A stretch of 10,844 nt of DNA from Capsulimonas sp. (GTDB lineage Bacteria; Armatimonadota; Armatimonadia; Armatimonadales; Capsulimonadaceae). Each line of letters starts with the position of its first letter. The stretch's first letter is position 1. The notes under the pieces are model-generated. The model made no database searches. It was not told where the DNA came from and worked only from the letters and a program-made list of their open reading frames with translations. Of the stretch, positions 1-7,986 are shown piece by piece. The stretch lies in assembly GCA_025963815.1 (NCBI GenBank), contig JAOQAA010000495.1, positions 1 through 10,844 on the forward strand, written 5' to 3'. The position numbers were made by a program, and so were the translations under genes.

Positions 1-506
1 AAACCGACCGCGCCAGCTACTCGCCCAATCAGCCGGTCTCACTCATGGCGTTTGTGCGCGGCAAAGCCAAAGCGAGCGTTCCGCCGGTGACCATCGTCAT
101 GCCGAACGGGCAGACCGAGCACGTGACCTTGGCAAGGGGTGGATCCACACAAGCGAACTTCGTCGGCTCGTTCAAGGCGCACGCTCCTGGGGAGTATACG
201 GCGTGGCTGGGACGGCCGAATGGCGGATCGCTGATGGTTCCGTTCAGCGTGTTTCCGAGCAATGAGGAAGATCTGGTGACGGCGGCCGATCCGGAGATGA
301 TGCATCAAATCGCGGAAGCTGGCGGCGGGGAGATGCTGAGCGCTAACGATCTTTCACAGCTTCCGCTTAAGCTCAAGGATTCACTGCAAGTGATCTCCAG
401 AAAGACTGATGCCCAAAGCGCCTGGGATCGAGGTCCGATCCTTGCAATCCTTCTGGCCATCTTCATCATCGAATGGATTCTGCGCCGGCGCGCCGGACTG
501 TTATAG
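1..506 (+). CDS. C-terminal part of BatA/VWA-like membrane protein (5' end outside window)
   Basis: The reading frame is open from base 3, so the gene begins upstream of the window and about 167 C-terminal residues are present. The visible part has an Ig-like beta-rich stretch (around VSLMAFVRGKAK to MVPFSVFPSNEE). Next comes a segment of the type DPEMMHQIAEAGGGEMLSANDLSQLP, which resembles the tail of BatA/VWA or glutamine-amidotransferase-like membrane proteins of planctomycete-type MoxR/DUF58 clusters. A single hydrophobic helix (PILAILLAIFIIEWIL) sits at the very end, followed by three arginines. By the positive-inside rule the Ig-like part would be outside and the Arg-rich tail in the cytoplasm. 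It is the first visible gene of a plus-strand run that includes DUF4175 and DUF4159 proteins, which supports the assignment. The VWA or amidotransferase core itself is not in the window, so the exact family is inferred. Ends with TAG, 11 bases before the next start. Confidence 0.7.
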   Translation, partial: TDRASYSPNQPVSLMAFVRGKAKASVPPVTIVMPNGQTEHVTLARGGSTQANFVGSFKAHAPGEYTAWLGRPNGGSLMVPFSVFPSNEEDLVTAADPEMMHQIAEAGGGEMLSANDLSQLPLKLKDSLQVISRKTDAQSAWDRGPILAILLAIFIIEWILRRRAGLL

Positions 507-511
507 AGAAG
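505..511 (+). promoter_or_regulatory. Ribosome binding site deciding the lipoprotein start
   Basis: The purine-rich AGAGAAG lies six bases before the ATG at 518 and overlaps the stop codon of the upstream gene. This supports the start at 518 over the in-frame ATG at 473, which lies inside the upstream gene and would bury the signal peptide. Confidence 0.55.
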
Positions 512-517
512 AAAAAT

Positions 518-3007
518 ATGCGATATTATCGACCAATCATCGTTGGAATATGCGTCATATCATTCGCCCCTATCTTGGGGTGCGGCCCCGCGCCGCCGGG
601 CGTAAACTCCACGCAAAATGGAACGGGAGTATCGCCGGCGAGCGCGCCCATTTCGGCCACGGCAGACCTCTCCAAAACACTCTCCTACGCCGATTTCTAC
701 GGCGGCGGCGCGGATGCTCAAGAACCGCTGAGTATCGCGTCAGCGTTTGCCCATAAGGCCGGCGGAATATGGATTGTCTTTGCGCCAAAGCCTTTAGATG
801 ATCTCAATCCGTCCGGTGGGGCAGGACGCAGTTATGACGGCACAGAACGTACGATCCAATCGACCATGGAGGCGATGCGCCGCGCCGGAACGCCAATGGC
901 GTGGGACACATCCAAAGGGTATGTTCTGCTGGACTTCGCGGCGCCCGAAGATCTAAAGCGCATTCAAGCTCAGCCGCCCGTGGAGACGATCGGATTGTTA
1001 CTGACCGGACCGACAGATGACGCCATGCTGCGCGCCTTCGCCGATGTCGAGCGTATCCAGATCAAAACCGACGCCGCCCTGCTGAAGAAGCGCGCGGATT
1101 TTCGCGCGACGCGCAACAAAACCGAAGATTCGGACGAAGACAGTCAAGATGCGATGACCGATCCGACTTCCTCTTACCGAAGCATTCCGTCTCAGCAGCG
1201 CACAATTGACCGGCCGGAATTCAAGGTCATCGACAAGTTGGATCTGAGTGGCGTCATGCAGCGCCTTGGGGAGTATTACGGCGCAGAAATGATTAGCACG
1301 GCGACCGGCCAGTGGGAGCTGAAAGCCTACTCTGATCCGGCGAAGATTAGCGCCGAAATCGCACGCCTGAAACAGCCCATTGATGAGGCTGCGGCAAACG
1401 CGCCACAGCCGAACAGTTCCTTTGAAGCGCGTCAAACTGGGCAGGCCGCCTCCAGCGACGAGATCGCCCAGGCCGAACAGATGGCGATTGCTACTCCGAT
1501 CGGCGCCGAGGCGATCGCCGCCTTCGACACGCTGGGAACGCTGGGAAGTCCGGCCGTCCCTGCTCTCACCGGCTATCTCGATGTCGCTAAACCGCAGTGC
1601 GCCCTCGCGGCGATCGACACGCTGAACGCAATGGACCTGCCTGCGGCGAAGCAGGCGCTGCTCACCTTCCAACAGCAGCTCAGCGCGCCTCAAAAAGGGA
1701 GCAAATCGGCAACCGCGCGCACCGCCCTCAAAACGAAATTGATCAAGATCCTGACAGGAGGCTCAAGCCCGGAAGTCAAGAAGATGCTGACCGGCGCCGC
1801 CTTCGATCCCGACGCGCCGGACCAATCGCGCTCGTCCGCGCGCATGGCGCTGCTCAAGATCGGCGAGGTGGCGCCGTTTCAAAGCTCCATTCAGCAGCGC
1901 ACCCTCGGCGTGGAGCCGGCGTTTCTCCTCAAAACTCCGCAGGACGCCGGAAAGGCCGATACGGCGACCGATGTGGCGGCGAAGAGCATCACCTGCATTA
2001 CCACCGCGCCGGCGGGTCTGGATACCTGGGCGGTCTTTCTGTCCGATCGCTACGGCGATCCCAATGATATCTGGCTCGCCCGCAGGCAGGGAGGCAAGTG
2101 GGTGGAATTTCTCTTTACGCAGAAAGCCTTCACCGCTTCGCGCAACTCTTATTACAGCGGTTCTTCCGTAACTCCCACACGTTCCTGCGTGCTGAGCGTC
2201 CAGGGAGATCAGGTCACACTCGCCCCGCCCAAGGGCTCATCGGCGGAAGATCTGGCCAAAATCACAAGGGATATGTCCAATCTCAAGATCCCCATGGATC
2301 AGCGGACCAAGCTTGCACAAAAGTACTCACAGCTTCAGGAGAAGGCCGCAAACACACTGGGCAGCGCTATGACCCTGTCACTCGCGGATTTACGCAAAGA
2401 CACCGATCGCGACGGGCTATCCGATCTCGTCGAAAAGCGATTCGGAACCGATCCCGGCAAAACGGATACCGACGCAGACGGTCTCCCCGACAACCAGGAT
2501 ATGAACCCGCTTGCCGGACCAACGATTTCGGACCGAGCAACGCTGCTGCAAACCATTTTCAGCGGAATCTATGGCGGCGACAAGTCGACAACGCCCATCA
2601 TCGTCGTGCTAGACCGCCCCTATTGGCAGGAATTTCTTGGCGCCTCGGCGCGTGTCCTGTGTATGACACAGGACGATTACACCCAACAGATGTCCCATCT
2701 TGCCGGGACTCGGCTGCTGGAGTTCACCGGGCCTCGGGAGGCGGAGGCCACGATTTTGCAGCAGGACGGCCCCTGTTTGTTCAACGACGCCCATACAAAA
2801 GCCGAGGTGCACTTTTTCTTCAAAAATACGACGTCTGCGCAATCCGCCATGACGATCATGATGGGATCGGGAACGCCGGCGCCCGATTACATCGCGCGCT
2901 TCGAGCGCGCTGGCCCATGGACATTGAAGTCGATCCGCCGATGGAAGTTCGATACGGCCATGCAGGTCTATCTCAAAAGCATGCGTTCGGTAACTTCGTC
3001 CTATTGA
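518..3007 (+). CDS. Large lipoprotein with HEAT-like segment and Asp-rich calcium-type motifs
   Basis: 829 residues from the ATG at 518. A short basic N-terminus, a hydrophobic stretch and the lipobox ILGC (Cys22) mark a lipoprotein, with Gly at +2 suggesting outer-membrane or outward display. Residues about 322-412 form an Ala/Leu-rich helical region with a HEAT-like pattern (GTLGSPAVPALTGYL). Around 500-550 there is a segment (DRYGDPNDIWLARRQGGKW) that recalls repeat blades of propeller-type proteins, but one copy is not enough to call the fold. Residues 628-636 (DTDRDGLSD) and 650-658 (DTDADGLPD) are two DxDxDG loops spaced 22 residues apart, as in thrombospondin type-3/dockerin-like calcium sites. 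The last 170 residues are not recognised. It has no catalytic motif I can name. Its place between a BatA-like protein and DUF4175 suggests an envelope structural or interaction role. Lipoprotein status is well supported; function is unknown. Confidence 0.8.
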   Translation: MRYYRPIIVGICVISFAPILGCGPAPPGVNSTQNGTGVSPASAPISATADLSKTLSYADFYGGGADAQEPLSIASAFAHKAGGIWIVFAPKPLDDLNPSGGAGRSYDGTERTIQSTMEAMRRAGTPMAWDTSKGYVLLDFAAPEDLKRIQAQPPVETIGLLLTGPTDDAMLRAFADVERIQIKTDAALLKKRADFRATRNKTEDSDEDSQDAMTDPTSSYRSIPSQQRTIDRPEFKVIDKLDLSGVMQRLGEYYGAEMISTATGQWELKAYSDPAKISAEIARLKQPIDEAAANAPQPNSSFEARQTGQAASSDEIAQAEQMAIATPIGAEAIAAFDTLGTLGSPAVPALTGYLDVAKPQCALAAIDTLNAMDLPAAKQALLTFQQQLSAPQKGSKSATARTALKTKLIKILTGGSSPEVKKMLTGAAFDPDAPDQSRSSARMALLKIGEVAPFQSSIQQRTLGVEPAFLLKTPQDAGKADTATDVAAKSITCITTAPAGLDTWAVFLSDRYGDPNDIWLARRQGGKWVEFLFTQKAFTASRNSYYSGSSVTPTRSCVLSVQGDQVTLAPPKGSSAEDLAKITRDMSNLKIPMDQRTKLAQKYSQLQEKAANTLGSAMTLSLADLRKDTDRDGLSDLVEKRFGTDPGKTDTDADGLPDNQDMNPLAGPTISDRATLLQTIFSGIYGGDKSTTPIIVVLDRPYWQEFLGASARVLCMTQDDYTQQMSHLAGTRLLEFTGPREAEATILQQDGPCLFNDAHTKAEVHFFFKNTTSAQSAMTIMMGSGTPAPDYIARFERAGPWTLKSIRRWKFDTAMQVYLKSMRSVTSSY

Positions 3008-3036
3008 TGGCGAAGATGAAATCATGAGAAACCGCA

Positions 3037-5880
3037 ATGATCGATAACCCAACACGACCAGCCGATCTGAACGCACTTAAGAGCACTCTGCGGCGGGCCG
3101 CCGCAGAGGCGCGTTCGACACAAATCCGCACGGCCTTCTATCGTCTGGCCTGGCAGTGGATGACTGTTCTCGCGGCGCTCTTCGTGCTCGATCTCGTCTT
3201 CGGCCTGCCGGTCTGGCTCCGCTGGGTCGCGCTCGCCGGTCAAGTCGCGTTTCTTGCATGGAAGATCAAATCGATCCTTGATCTTTCTTCGCGGCTGGGT
3301 TACAGCGACGAGTGGGCCGCCCGAATTCTCGAAGAACGACACCCGGAAGTGGACAACGCATTCATCAATGCGATCCAGTTCGAACACGCGCTGTCAAACG
3401 CGCCTGCGGACCAAGCGCCCCTGATGGAGCGCGAAGTGCGGCGCGGAGAAACGGCCACGGCGGGTCTGGGCAAAATCGAGGGCGCGGATCGAACGGCGGA
3501 ACGGTCCGCGGCGCGCACCATGGCGATTCTGGGCGTCGCCTGGGCTCTTGTGGCCCTCCTATTCTCCGGCGGCTTCCTCGCCGTGGCGCCGCGCCTCTTC
3601 GCGCCGTGGATGGATGACGTTACCCCACCCTACTCTGTCACCCACTTCGAGGTGAAACCCAAAGGAGCGACCGTGCGATATGGGGAAAGCCTGTTCGTGA
3701 GCGTGAAAATCAGTGGGCAAACCCCAGATACCGTGTCGCTCATGACCAGCGCGCACGGCGCCGAGTGGCAGAAGATCGCGCTGGAGAGCGGAGAACCGGG
3801 CGTCTATTCGGTCACCCTGGATTCACTGCGCGAAAACACACGGTTCTACGTCCAGGCGAACACCGGGCGTAGCGCGCGTTATCTCATCACGGTCGCCAAG
3901 CCGCCAACCATCACCGGCCTGCAAGTCTCCTATGTCTATCCGGCGTACACGGCGCATCCGCCCATGAAGGAAACCGTCGGCCCGAATGGGATCCACGGTC
4001 TGGCCGGCACGACCGCAACATTCCAAATTACGAGCAACCGACCGCTCAGCGGCGGGCTGCTTACGCTGAAAACGGATATTCCCGGCGGCGACCAGCAGAT
4101 CGCAGTCCAGCCGGATTCGAAGAATAAGCAGCAGGCGTCTGTCCAGATGACGATCACGAGATCGGGAGAGTATCGCCTGTCGCTCACCGCCGAAGATGGA
4201 CAAATCAGCCCAGAGGCGGCCAAGGGCAAGATCACACTCGACAAAGATGCGCGCCCGAACGTTTGGATCACCACTCCAACCCAGGATATCCTGGTGACTC
4301 CCAAGATGAAGGTGCCGGTCGGCATCGATGCGGAAGACGATCAGGGCGTGCAAAGCGTGCAGCTCCACCGTCTGATCAATGATCTCGCGGACAGTCCACG
4401 AAGCTATCCCGAAGTTCCCGTCAAGCGCGCCACGCACGAACTTACAATAGATTTGGCGGACCTTGGCGTGCGGCCGGGCGACAAAATCACATACTACGCG
4501 ACTGCCTACGACAATAATCCCGGAAAACCGAACATCGGCGAGACCGAAACCTATACCATGAAGGTTGTCAGTCAGGAAGAGTTCAACGAAGCCTTAAAAC
4601 AAGAACGCACTCCCGCCGATCTGAACAAAGATACCGACGACATTGTCAGCGCCGTCAAAGATCTGGCGGATCAGCAGCAGCAGTTGGCGCAAAAGATGCA
4701 GGACCTGCAAAAGCAGCTTGAAAAGAAACCCGGCGATCCAGGTCTGCAAAAGCAGATGGCGGAGGCGAAAAAGGAGCAGCAAGACCTGCAAAAACGCGCT
4801 CAGCAAATGGCGAAGGCGATGAGGGAATTTAGCCAGTCGCCATCGCCCACGGACTTTGAGCGCGCCCTGAAGAAAAAAATCGGCGAAATTGCGCAGAAGG
4901 TCGGCGACGCGGCGAATGGCCCAATGCAGAATGCGCAAAGCGGCAGCCCCGCACAAGCCGCGAAGAGCGCTGAGGATGCGGCAAAACAGCTGGCGAAGGC
5001 CAATGATCAGATGCAGGGACAGGCGCAAGTCGCCGTCCAGCATATGATGGAGATCCAGCCGCTCTACAACGACACACAGCGGTTCATGGATCTGCTCAAC
5101 CGCCAAGGGCAGCTTGTGCTGAAGGCGCGCGAGTTTCAGCAGAGTTCCGGAAACGATGTGGAAAGCAAGACAAAATTAGACGCGCTCCATGTTGAGCAGG
5201 CGGATATTCAGCGCGAGCTGACCCAGCTGCAAAAGGACTTCCGAGAGCACGCGGAGACCGCGCAGGCGCACTTCCCGAAAGCGGCCGATACGGCGCGCAA
5301 GATCGCCGATGAGATCGACCGGCGCAAAATCGCCGACCTGATGAAGAACGCCGGCGATAACTTCCAGCAATGGAACGGTCCCGTGGGATTTGAAAACGCG
5401 CAAAACGCGCTCCAGCAATTGCAGGCCATGGTGAAGAAGGCCGGCGCCTGTCAGAGCCAGGCCAAAGGGGAGCTGGATATCTCACTCGCGCAGTCTCTCG
5501 GCCAATCCGGCCTTGGCAAGTCCCTGGATCAGTTCGGCTCCGGACAGGGCAATGGCCAAGGTCAAAACGGCATGGGCTTTGGCGCGGGCGGGATGCAGTC
5601 GGGTCCGGGCGGTAAAAGCGGCGGCGGATACACCGTGCGCGGCCCTAAAGCCTACATGCCCAGTACACAAACCATGACTGGAACCGGCGGAATGAAAAAG
5701 ATGCGTCACGCCAATCATTTGGGAACCGGGTCCGCCCCCCTCTCGCCAAGCGATGTCGAGGTCATGAAAAATCCATCACAGAAACCGGCGAAGGCCGGCG
5801 ATCACGATCCCAATCGATACCCGCCAGAGTATCGAAAAATGATTAGCGATTATTTTAAGTCCGTGGCGGACGGGCAATAG
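3037..5880 (+). CDS. DUF4175-like membrane protein with long coiled coils
   Basis: 947 residues. Two adjacent hydrophobic helices (about 41-57 and 59-76) and a third (about 162-185) anchor the protein. Between them is a mainly charged helical segment containing EWAARILEERHPEVDNAFIN. After the third helix comes WMDDVTPPYSVTHFEV, then several beta-rich Ig-like stretches to about residue 515. Gln/Lys-rich coiled coils follow at about 539-600 and 675-760, then a Gly/Gln-rich linker (about 834-868) and a polar C-terminus. This layout matches DUF4175-type proteins encoded beside MoxR/DUF58/BatA genes; their biochemical role is not established. Only one cysteine is seen (Cys805). The start at 3037 has a weak purine stretch (GAGAA, 3026-3030) six bases ahead; no other in-frame start gives a better N-terminus. 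The bulk of the protein is predicted outside the membrane, where it could act as a scaffold for neighbouring exported proteins (inference). Confidence 0.8.
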   Translation: MIDNPTRPADLNALKSTLRRAAAEARSTQIRTAFYRLAWQWMTVLAALFVLDLVFGLPVWLRWVALAGQVAFLAWKIKSILDLSSRLGYSDEWAARILEERHPEVDNAFINAIQFEHALSNAPADQAPLMEREVRRGETATAGLGKIEGADRTAERSAARTMAILGVAWALVALLFSGGFLAVAPRLFAPWMDDVTPPYSVTHFEVKPKGATVRYGESLFVSVKISGQTPDTVSLMTSAHGAEWQKIALESGEPGVYSVTLDSLRENTRFYVQANTGRSARYLITVAKPPTITGLQVSYVYPAYTAHPPMKETVGPNGIHGLAGTTATFQITSNRPLSGGLLTLKTDIPGGDQQIAVQPDSKNKQQASVQMTITRSGEYRLSLTAEDGQISPEAAKGKITLDKDARPNVWITTPTQDILVTPKMKVPVGIDAEDDQGVQSVQLHRLINDLADSPRSYPEVPVKRATHELTIDLADLGVRPGDKITYYATAYDNNPGKPNIGETETYTMKVVSQEEFNEALKQERTPADLNKDTDDIVSAVKDLADQQQQLAQKMQDLQKQLEKKPGDPGLQKQMAEAKKEQQDLQKRAQQMAKAMREFSQSPSPTDFERALKKKIGEIAQKVGDAANGPMQNAQSGSPAQAAKSAEDAAKQLAKANDQMQGQAQVAVQHMMEIQPLYNDTQRFMDLLNRQGQLVLKAREFQQSSGNDVESKTKLDALHVEQADIQRELTQLQKDFREHAETAQAHFPKAADTARKIADEIDRRKIADLMKNAGDNFQQWNGPVGFENAQNALQQLQAMVKKAGACQSQAKGELDISLAQSLGQSGLGKSLDQFGSGQGNGQGQNGMGFGAGGMQSGPGGKSGGGYTVRGPKAYMPSTQTMTGTGGMKKMRHANHLGTGSAPLSPSDVEVMKNPSQKPAKAGDHDPNRYPPEYRKMISDYFKSVADGQ

Positions 5881-5909
5881 TGGTATTCTGCAACTGTGGA
5901 AACAATACA

Positions 5910-6575
5910 ATGAAAAAATTCCGAAATACAATCTTCGCCGCCGCCGTTTTTCTCTCTGCGGCGGCAGGGGCCATGGCTCAGAATGAAGCGGGCGGCGAGG
6001 TCAAATGCGCCAACCTTATCTATGCCGTCGATAAGAGTTCGGTCTGTTACAGCGACCGGTTCCTGCAGCGGCTTCAGCTGGAAACGAATATCGACACGAG
6101 TTCGAAATTCACAAAGGTCAACCTGGAAAATGACGCGCTCTATCAATATCCCTTCGCAATCATGACCGGCGAGGGAGGGTTTAACCTCACGCCGAAGGAA
6201 CGCACCCAATTGCGCTACTATGTGACGCATGGAGGGTTTCTGCTGGCGTCCTCGGGATGCTCGGACCCAAAATGGACGCAGTCTTTTCGGAGCGAGATGG
6301 CGACGATCTTTCCCGGGCAAAAGATGAAGCCGATCCCGCTCACGCACCCGATCTTCCGCACCGTCTACAAGATCAGCAATGTCCAGACGACCCATGCGCA
6401 GCACACCGCGCAGCTGGAGGGACTGACGGTCAACGGCAAGATCGTCGTATTGTTCTCATCCGATGGCCTCAATGATACGGCGCACGCCCAAAACTGCTGC
6501 TGCTGCGGCGGGGATGAAGTCGGCGAAGCCGAACGGATCAATGTCAATATCCTGGCCTACGCCCTGCTGCATTAA
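5910..6575 (+). CDS. Exported DUF4159-family protein with a four-cysteine run
   Basis: 221 residues from the ATG at 5910, giving a clean Sec signal peptide (MKKFRNT, hydrophobic core, cleavage likely after AMA at 23). The ribosome site GGAAA (5898-5902) is seven bases upstream. A GTG at 5880 that overlaps the stop of the previous gene is in frame, but would put ten polar residues ahead of the signal. The mature protein fits DUF4159, which has a fold related to class I glutamine amidotransferases: CANLIYAVDKSS, then FAIMTGEGGFNLTPKERTQLRYYV, then GGFLLASSGCSDPKW, and the C-terminal INVNILAYALLH. There is no obvious Cys-His-Glu catalytic triad; Cys117 in SSGCSD is the residue near where one would be sought. 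Seven cysteines are in the mature protein: 33, 46, 117 and 196-199 in a row (NCCCCGGDE). DUF4159 genes commonly accompany DUF4175, as here. The biochemical role is unknown. Confidence 0.85.
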   Translation: MKKFRNTIFAAAVFLSAAAGAMAQNEAGGEVKCANLIYAVDKSSVCYSDRFLQRLQLETNIDTSSKFTKVNLENDALYQYPFAIMTGEGGFNLTPKERTQLRYYVTHGGFLLASSGCSDPKWTQSFRSEMATIFPGQKMKPIPLTHPIFRTVYKISNVQTTHAQHTAQLEGLTVNGKIVVLFSSDGLNDTAHAQNCCCCGGDEVGEAERINVNILAYALLH

Positions 6576-6577
6576 CC

Positions 6578-7969
6578 ATGGCGCTTCAATTCTCGACAAA
6601 CAAAATCGTTCTGGCGGCGTCCTCGTTTGTCCTCGCCGGTCTCCTGGCGATCGCATTCACGGGTGGGTGCAAGTCCGGGAGCGCGGCCTATCCGGATCGC
6701 TTGACGTTTTTTTTGACGGGCGACAGCCGGGGATATCTGGAGCCGTGCGGATGCCGCCGCGATCAGGCCGGCGGCCTGCCCGGCCGCGCCACGCTGATGC
6801 GGGCCGCCCCGGCGGCGAACCGGGTCATTCTGGATGCCGGCAATCTCACCCCCGGCGGCCGCCCGTACGAACAGATGAAGACACATTATCTGATGGATGG
6901 GATGAGCAAGATCGGATACGACGCCGTCAATCTGGGCAAAACCGAGGCGGGTCTGGATTTGAATACGCTTCGCCAGATGATCGCGCAGTCGCATCTGCCC
7001 TTCGTCTCGGCGAATGTCGTCGCAAAACGGGACGGCGCTCCTATCGTGGAAACCAGCCGGATCGTGACACGCGGCCGTCTGCGCATCGGCGTGACGGGTG
7101 TTACCGCGCTGGACCCAATCGATTGCGGACCGGGCGTCGATGTCAAACCGCCGCTCGAAGCGCTGTCGAGCGTGATCAACACGCTCAAAGGGTCATCTGA
7201 CTATATCGTCGTGCTCGCCTTTGTCGATGAAAGCACGCAGCGGCAAATCGCCGCGCACTTCCCCGAGGTGAACTGTATCCTCGGCGGCGATGTCCCGCAG
7301 TCGTCGAACACCACGCAGGACGCCAACCGCGCATTTCTATTCAACGTCACCGACCGGGGCAAGATAATGGGCGAGATCGATCTGAAGCGCAAGGGAAATG
7401 GATACTACGCCGAAAGCTCGCGTGGGATTAAAATCATGGGCGATCAAGTCGCCAAAGATACGGCGATGCTCGCTTTGATCGCGCGTTACAAAGACGAACT
7501 TCGCGACCGGCGTTACGAGCTGGCGTCGGCGGAAGGAATGGAGCGGATCTCGGGCGCGGCGAGCACCGCAGACGAGTTTGTCGGAGGGACGGCATGTATC
7601 AGCTGTCATCACGATGCGCACAAGGTCTACGAAGCCTCCGGACATGCGCACGCGTACACAACTCTGGTGAAGAAAAACAGCCAGTACGACCCCGAATGCC
7701 TCAGCTGCCACACCGTCGGCTACGGTCTTTACAGCGGCTTTGTGGACGCCCAGCGCACGCCCCAGTTCGAAAACATACAGTGCGAAAGCTGCCATGGGCG
7801 AGGCAAAGAGCACATTAATACCATGCAGGCAGCGGCGGCGACTGGCTCCAAGGTCCACAAACCGAGCACCCTGCGCCCCGTGACGCCGGCCACGTGTATC
7901 CGCTGTCACGACCAGGAAAACAGCGAGAATTTCCACTACGCGACCTTCTGGCCGAAGATCGCACATTGA
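6578..7969 (+). CDS. Tetraheme cytochrome c lipoprotein with degenerate metallophosphoesterase-like domain
   Basis: 463 residues; starts two bases after the previous stop with no clear ribosome site, so translation is probably coupled. The lipobox TGGC (Cys31) makes it a lipoprotein. Residues about 40-310 follow the order of the 5'-nucleotidase/UshA-type metallophosphoesterase fold: FFLTGDSRGYLEPCGC (43-59), VILDAGNL, DAVNLGKTEAGLD, LPFVSANVV, IVVLAFVDE, CILGGDVP. The His and Asn metal ligands normally at these sites (DxH, GNHE, LSH, GHxH) are absent, so phosphatase activity is doubtful. A Cys57-Gly-Cys59 pair follows the first strand. Residues about 335-455 carry four CxxCH heme sites (Cys340, 374, 402, 440; CISCH, CLSCH, CESCH, CIRCH) in a cytochrome c554-like arrangement, with His356/His358 (SGHAHAY) as possible distal ligands. 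Likely an outer-surface or periplasmic electron carrier; its partner is not known. The heme part is certain; the role of the N-terminal domain is inferred. Confidence 0.88.
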   Translation: MALQFSTNKIVLAASSFVLAGLLAIAFTGGCKSGSAAYPDRLTFFLTGDSRGYLEPCGCRRDQAGGLPGRATLMRAAPAANRVILDAGNLTPGGRPYEQMKTHYLMDGMSKIGYDAVNLGKTEAGLDLNTLRQMIAQSHLPFVSANVVAKRDGAPIVETSRIVTRGRLRIGVTGVTALDPIDCGPGVDVKPPLEALSSVINTLKGSSDYIVVLAFVDESTQRQIAAHFPEVNCILGGDVPQSSNTTQDANRAFLFNVTDRGKIMGEIDLKRKGNGYYAESSRGIKIMGDQVAKDTAMLALIARYKDELRDRRYELASAEGMERISGAASTADEFVGGTACISCHHDAHKVYEASGHAHAYTTLVKKNSQYDPECLSCHTVGYGLYSGFVDAQRTPQFENIQCESCHGRGKEHINTMQAAAATGSKVHKPSTLRPVTPATCIRCHDQENSENFHYATFWPKIAH

Positions 7970-7986
7970 AAATCATTGGTATCCAC

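Noticed and set aside
473..517. Upstream in-frame ATG as start of the large lipoprotein
   Set aside because: It lies inside the preceding gene and adds 15 polar residues before a clear lipoprotein signal; the ATG at 518 has a ribosome site.
998..1693. 231-residue minus-strand frame antisense to the lipoprotein gene
   Set aside because: Arg-rich, no recognisable motif, and the opposite frame has clear protein features.
2098..3027. 309-residue plus-strand frame overlapping the lipoprotein gene
   Set aside because: Arg/Gly/His-rich translation with no domain; it is a shadow of the real frame in GC-rich DNA.
3823..4437. 204-residue minus-strand frame antisense to the DUF4175 gene
   Set aside because: Same pattern of an Arg/Asp/Leu-rich shadow without motifs.
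5880..5909. GTG start for the DUF4159 protein overlapping the DUF4175 stop
   Set aside because: It would place ten non-signal residues before a good Sec signal that begins at the ATG at 5910.
6463..7200. 245-residue plus-strand frame across the DUF4159/cytochrome junction
   Set aside because: Low-complexity Arg/Gly-rich translation overlapping two well-supported genes.
7337..7966. 209-residue minus-strand frame antisense to the cytochrome gene
   Set aside because: The plus strand encodes four CxxCH sites here; the antisense frame has no support.
7894..7986. Earlier ATG for the thioredoxin protein
   Set aside because: It lies within the cytochrome gene, and the signal peptide begins at 7987.
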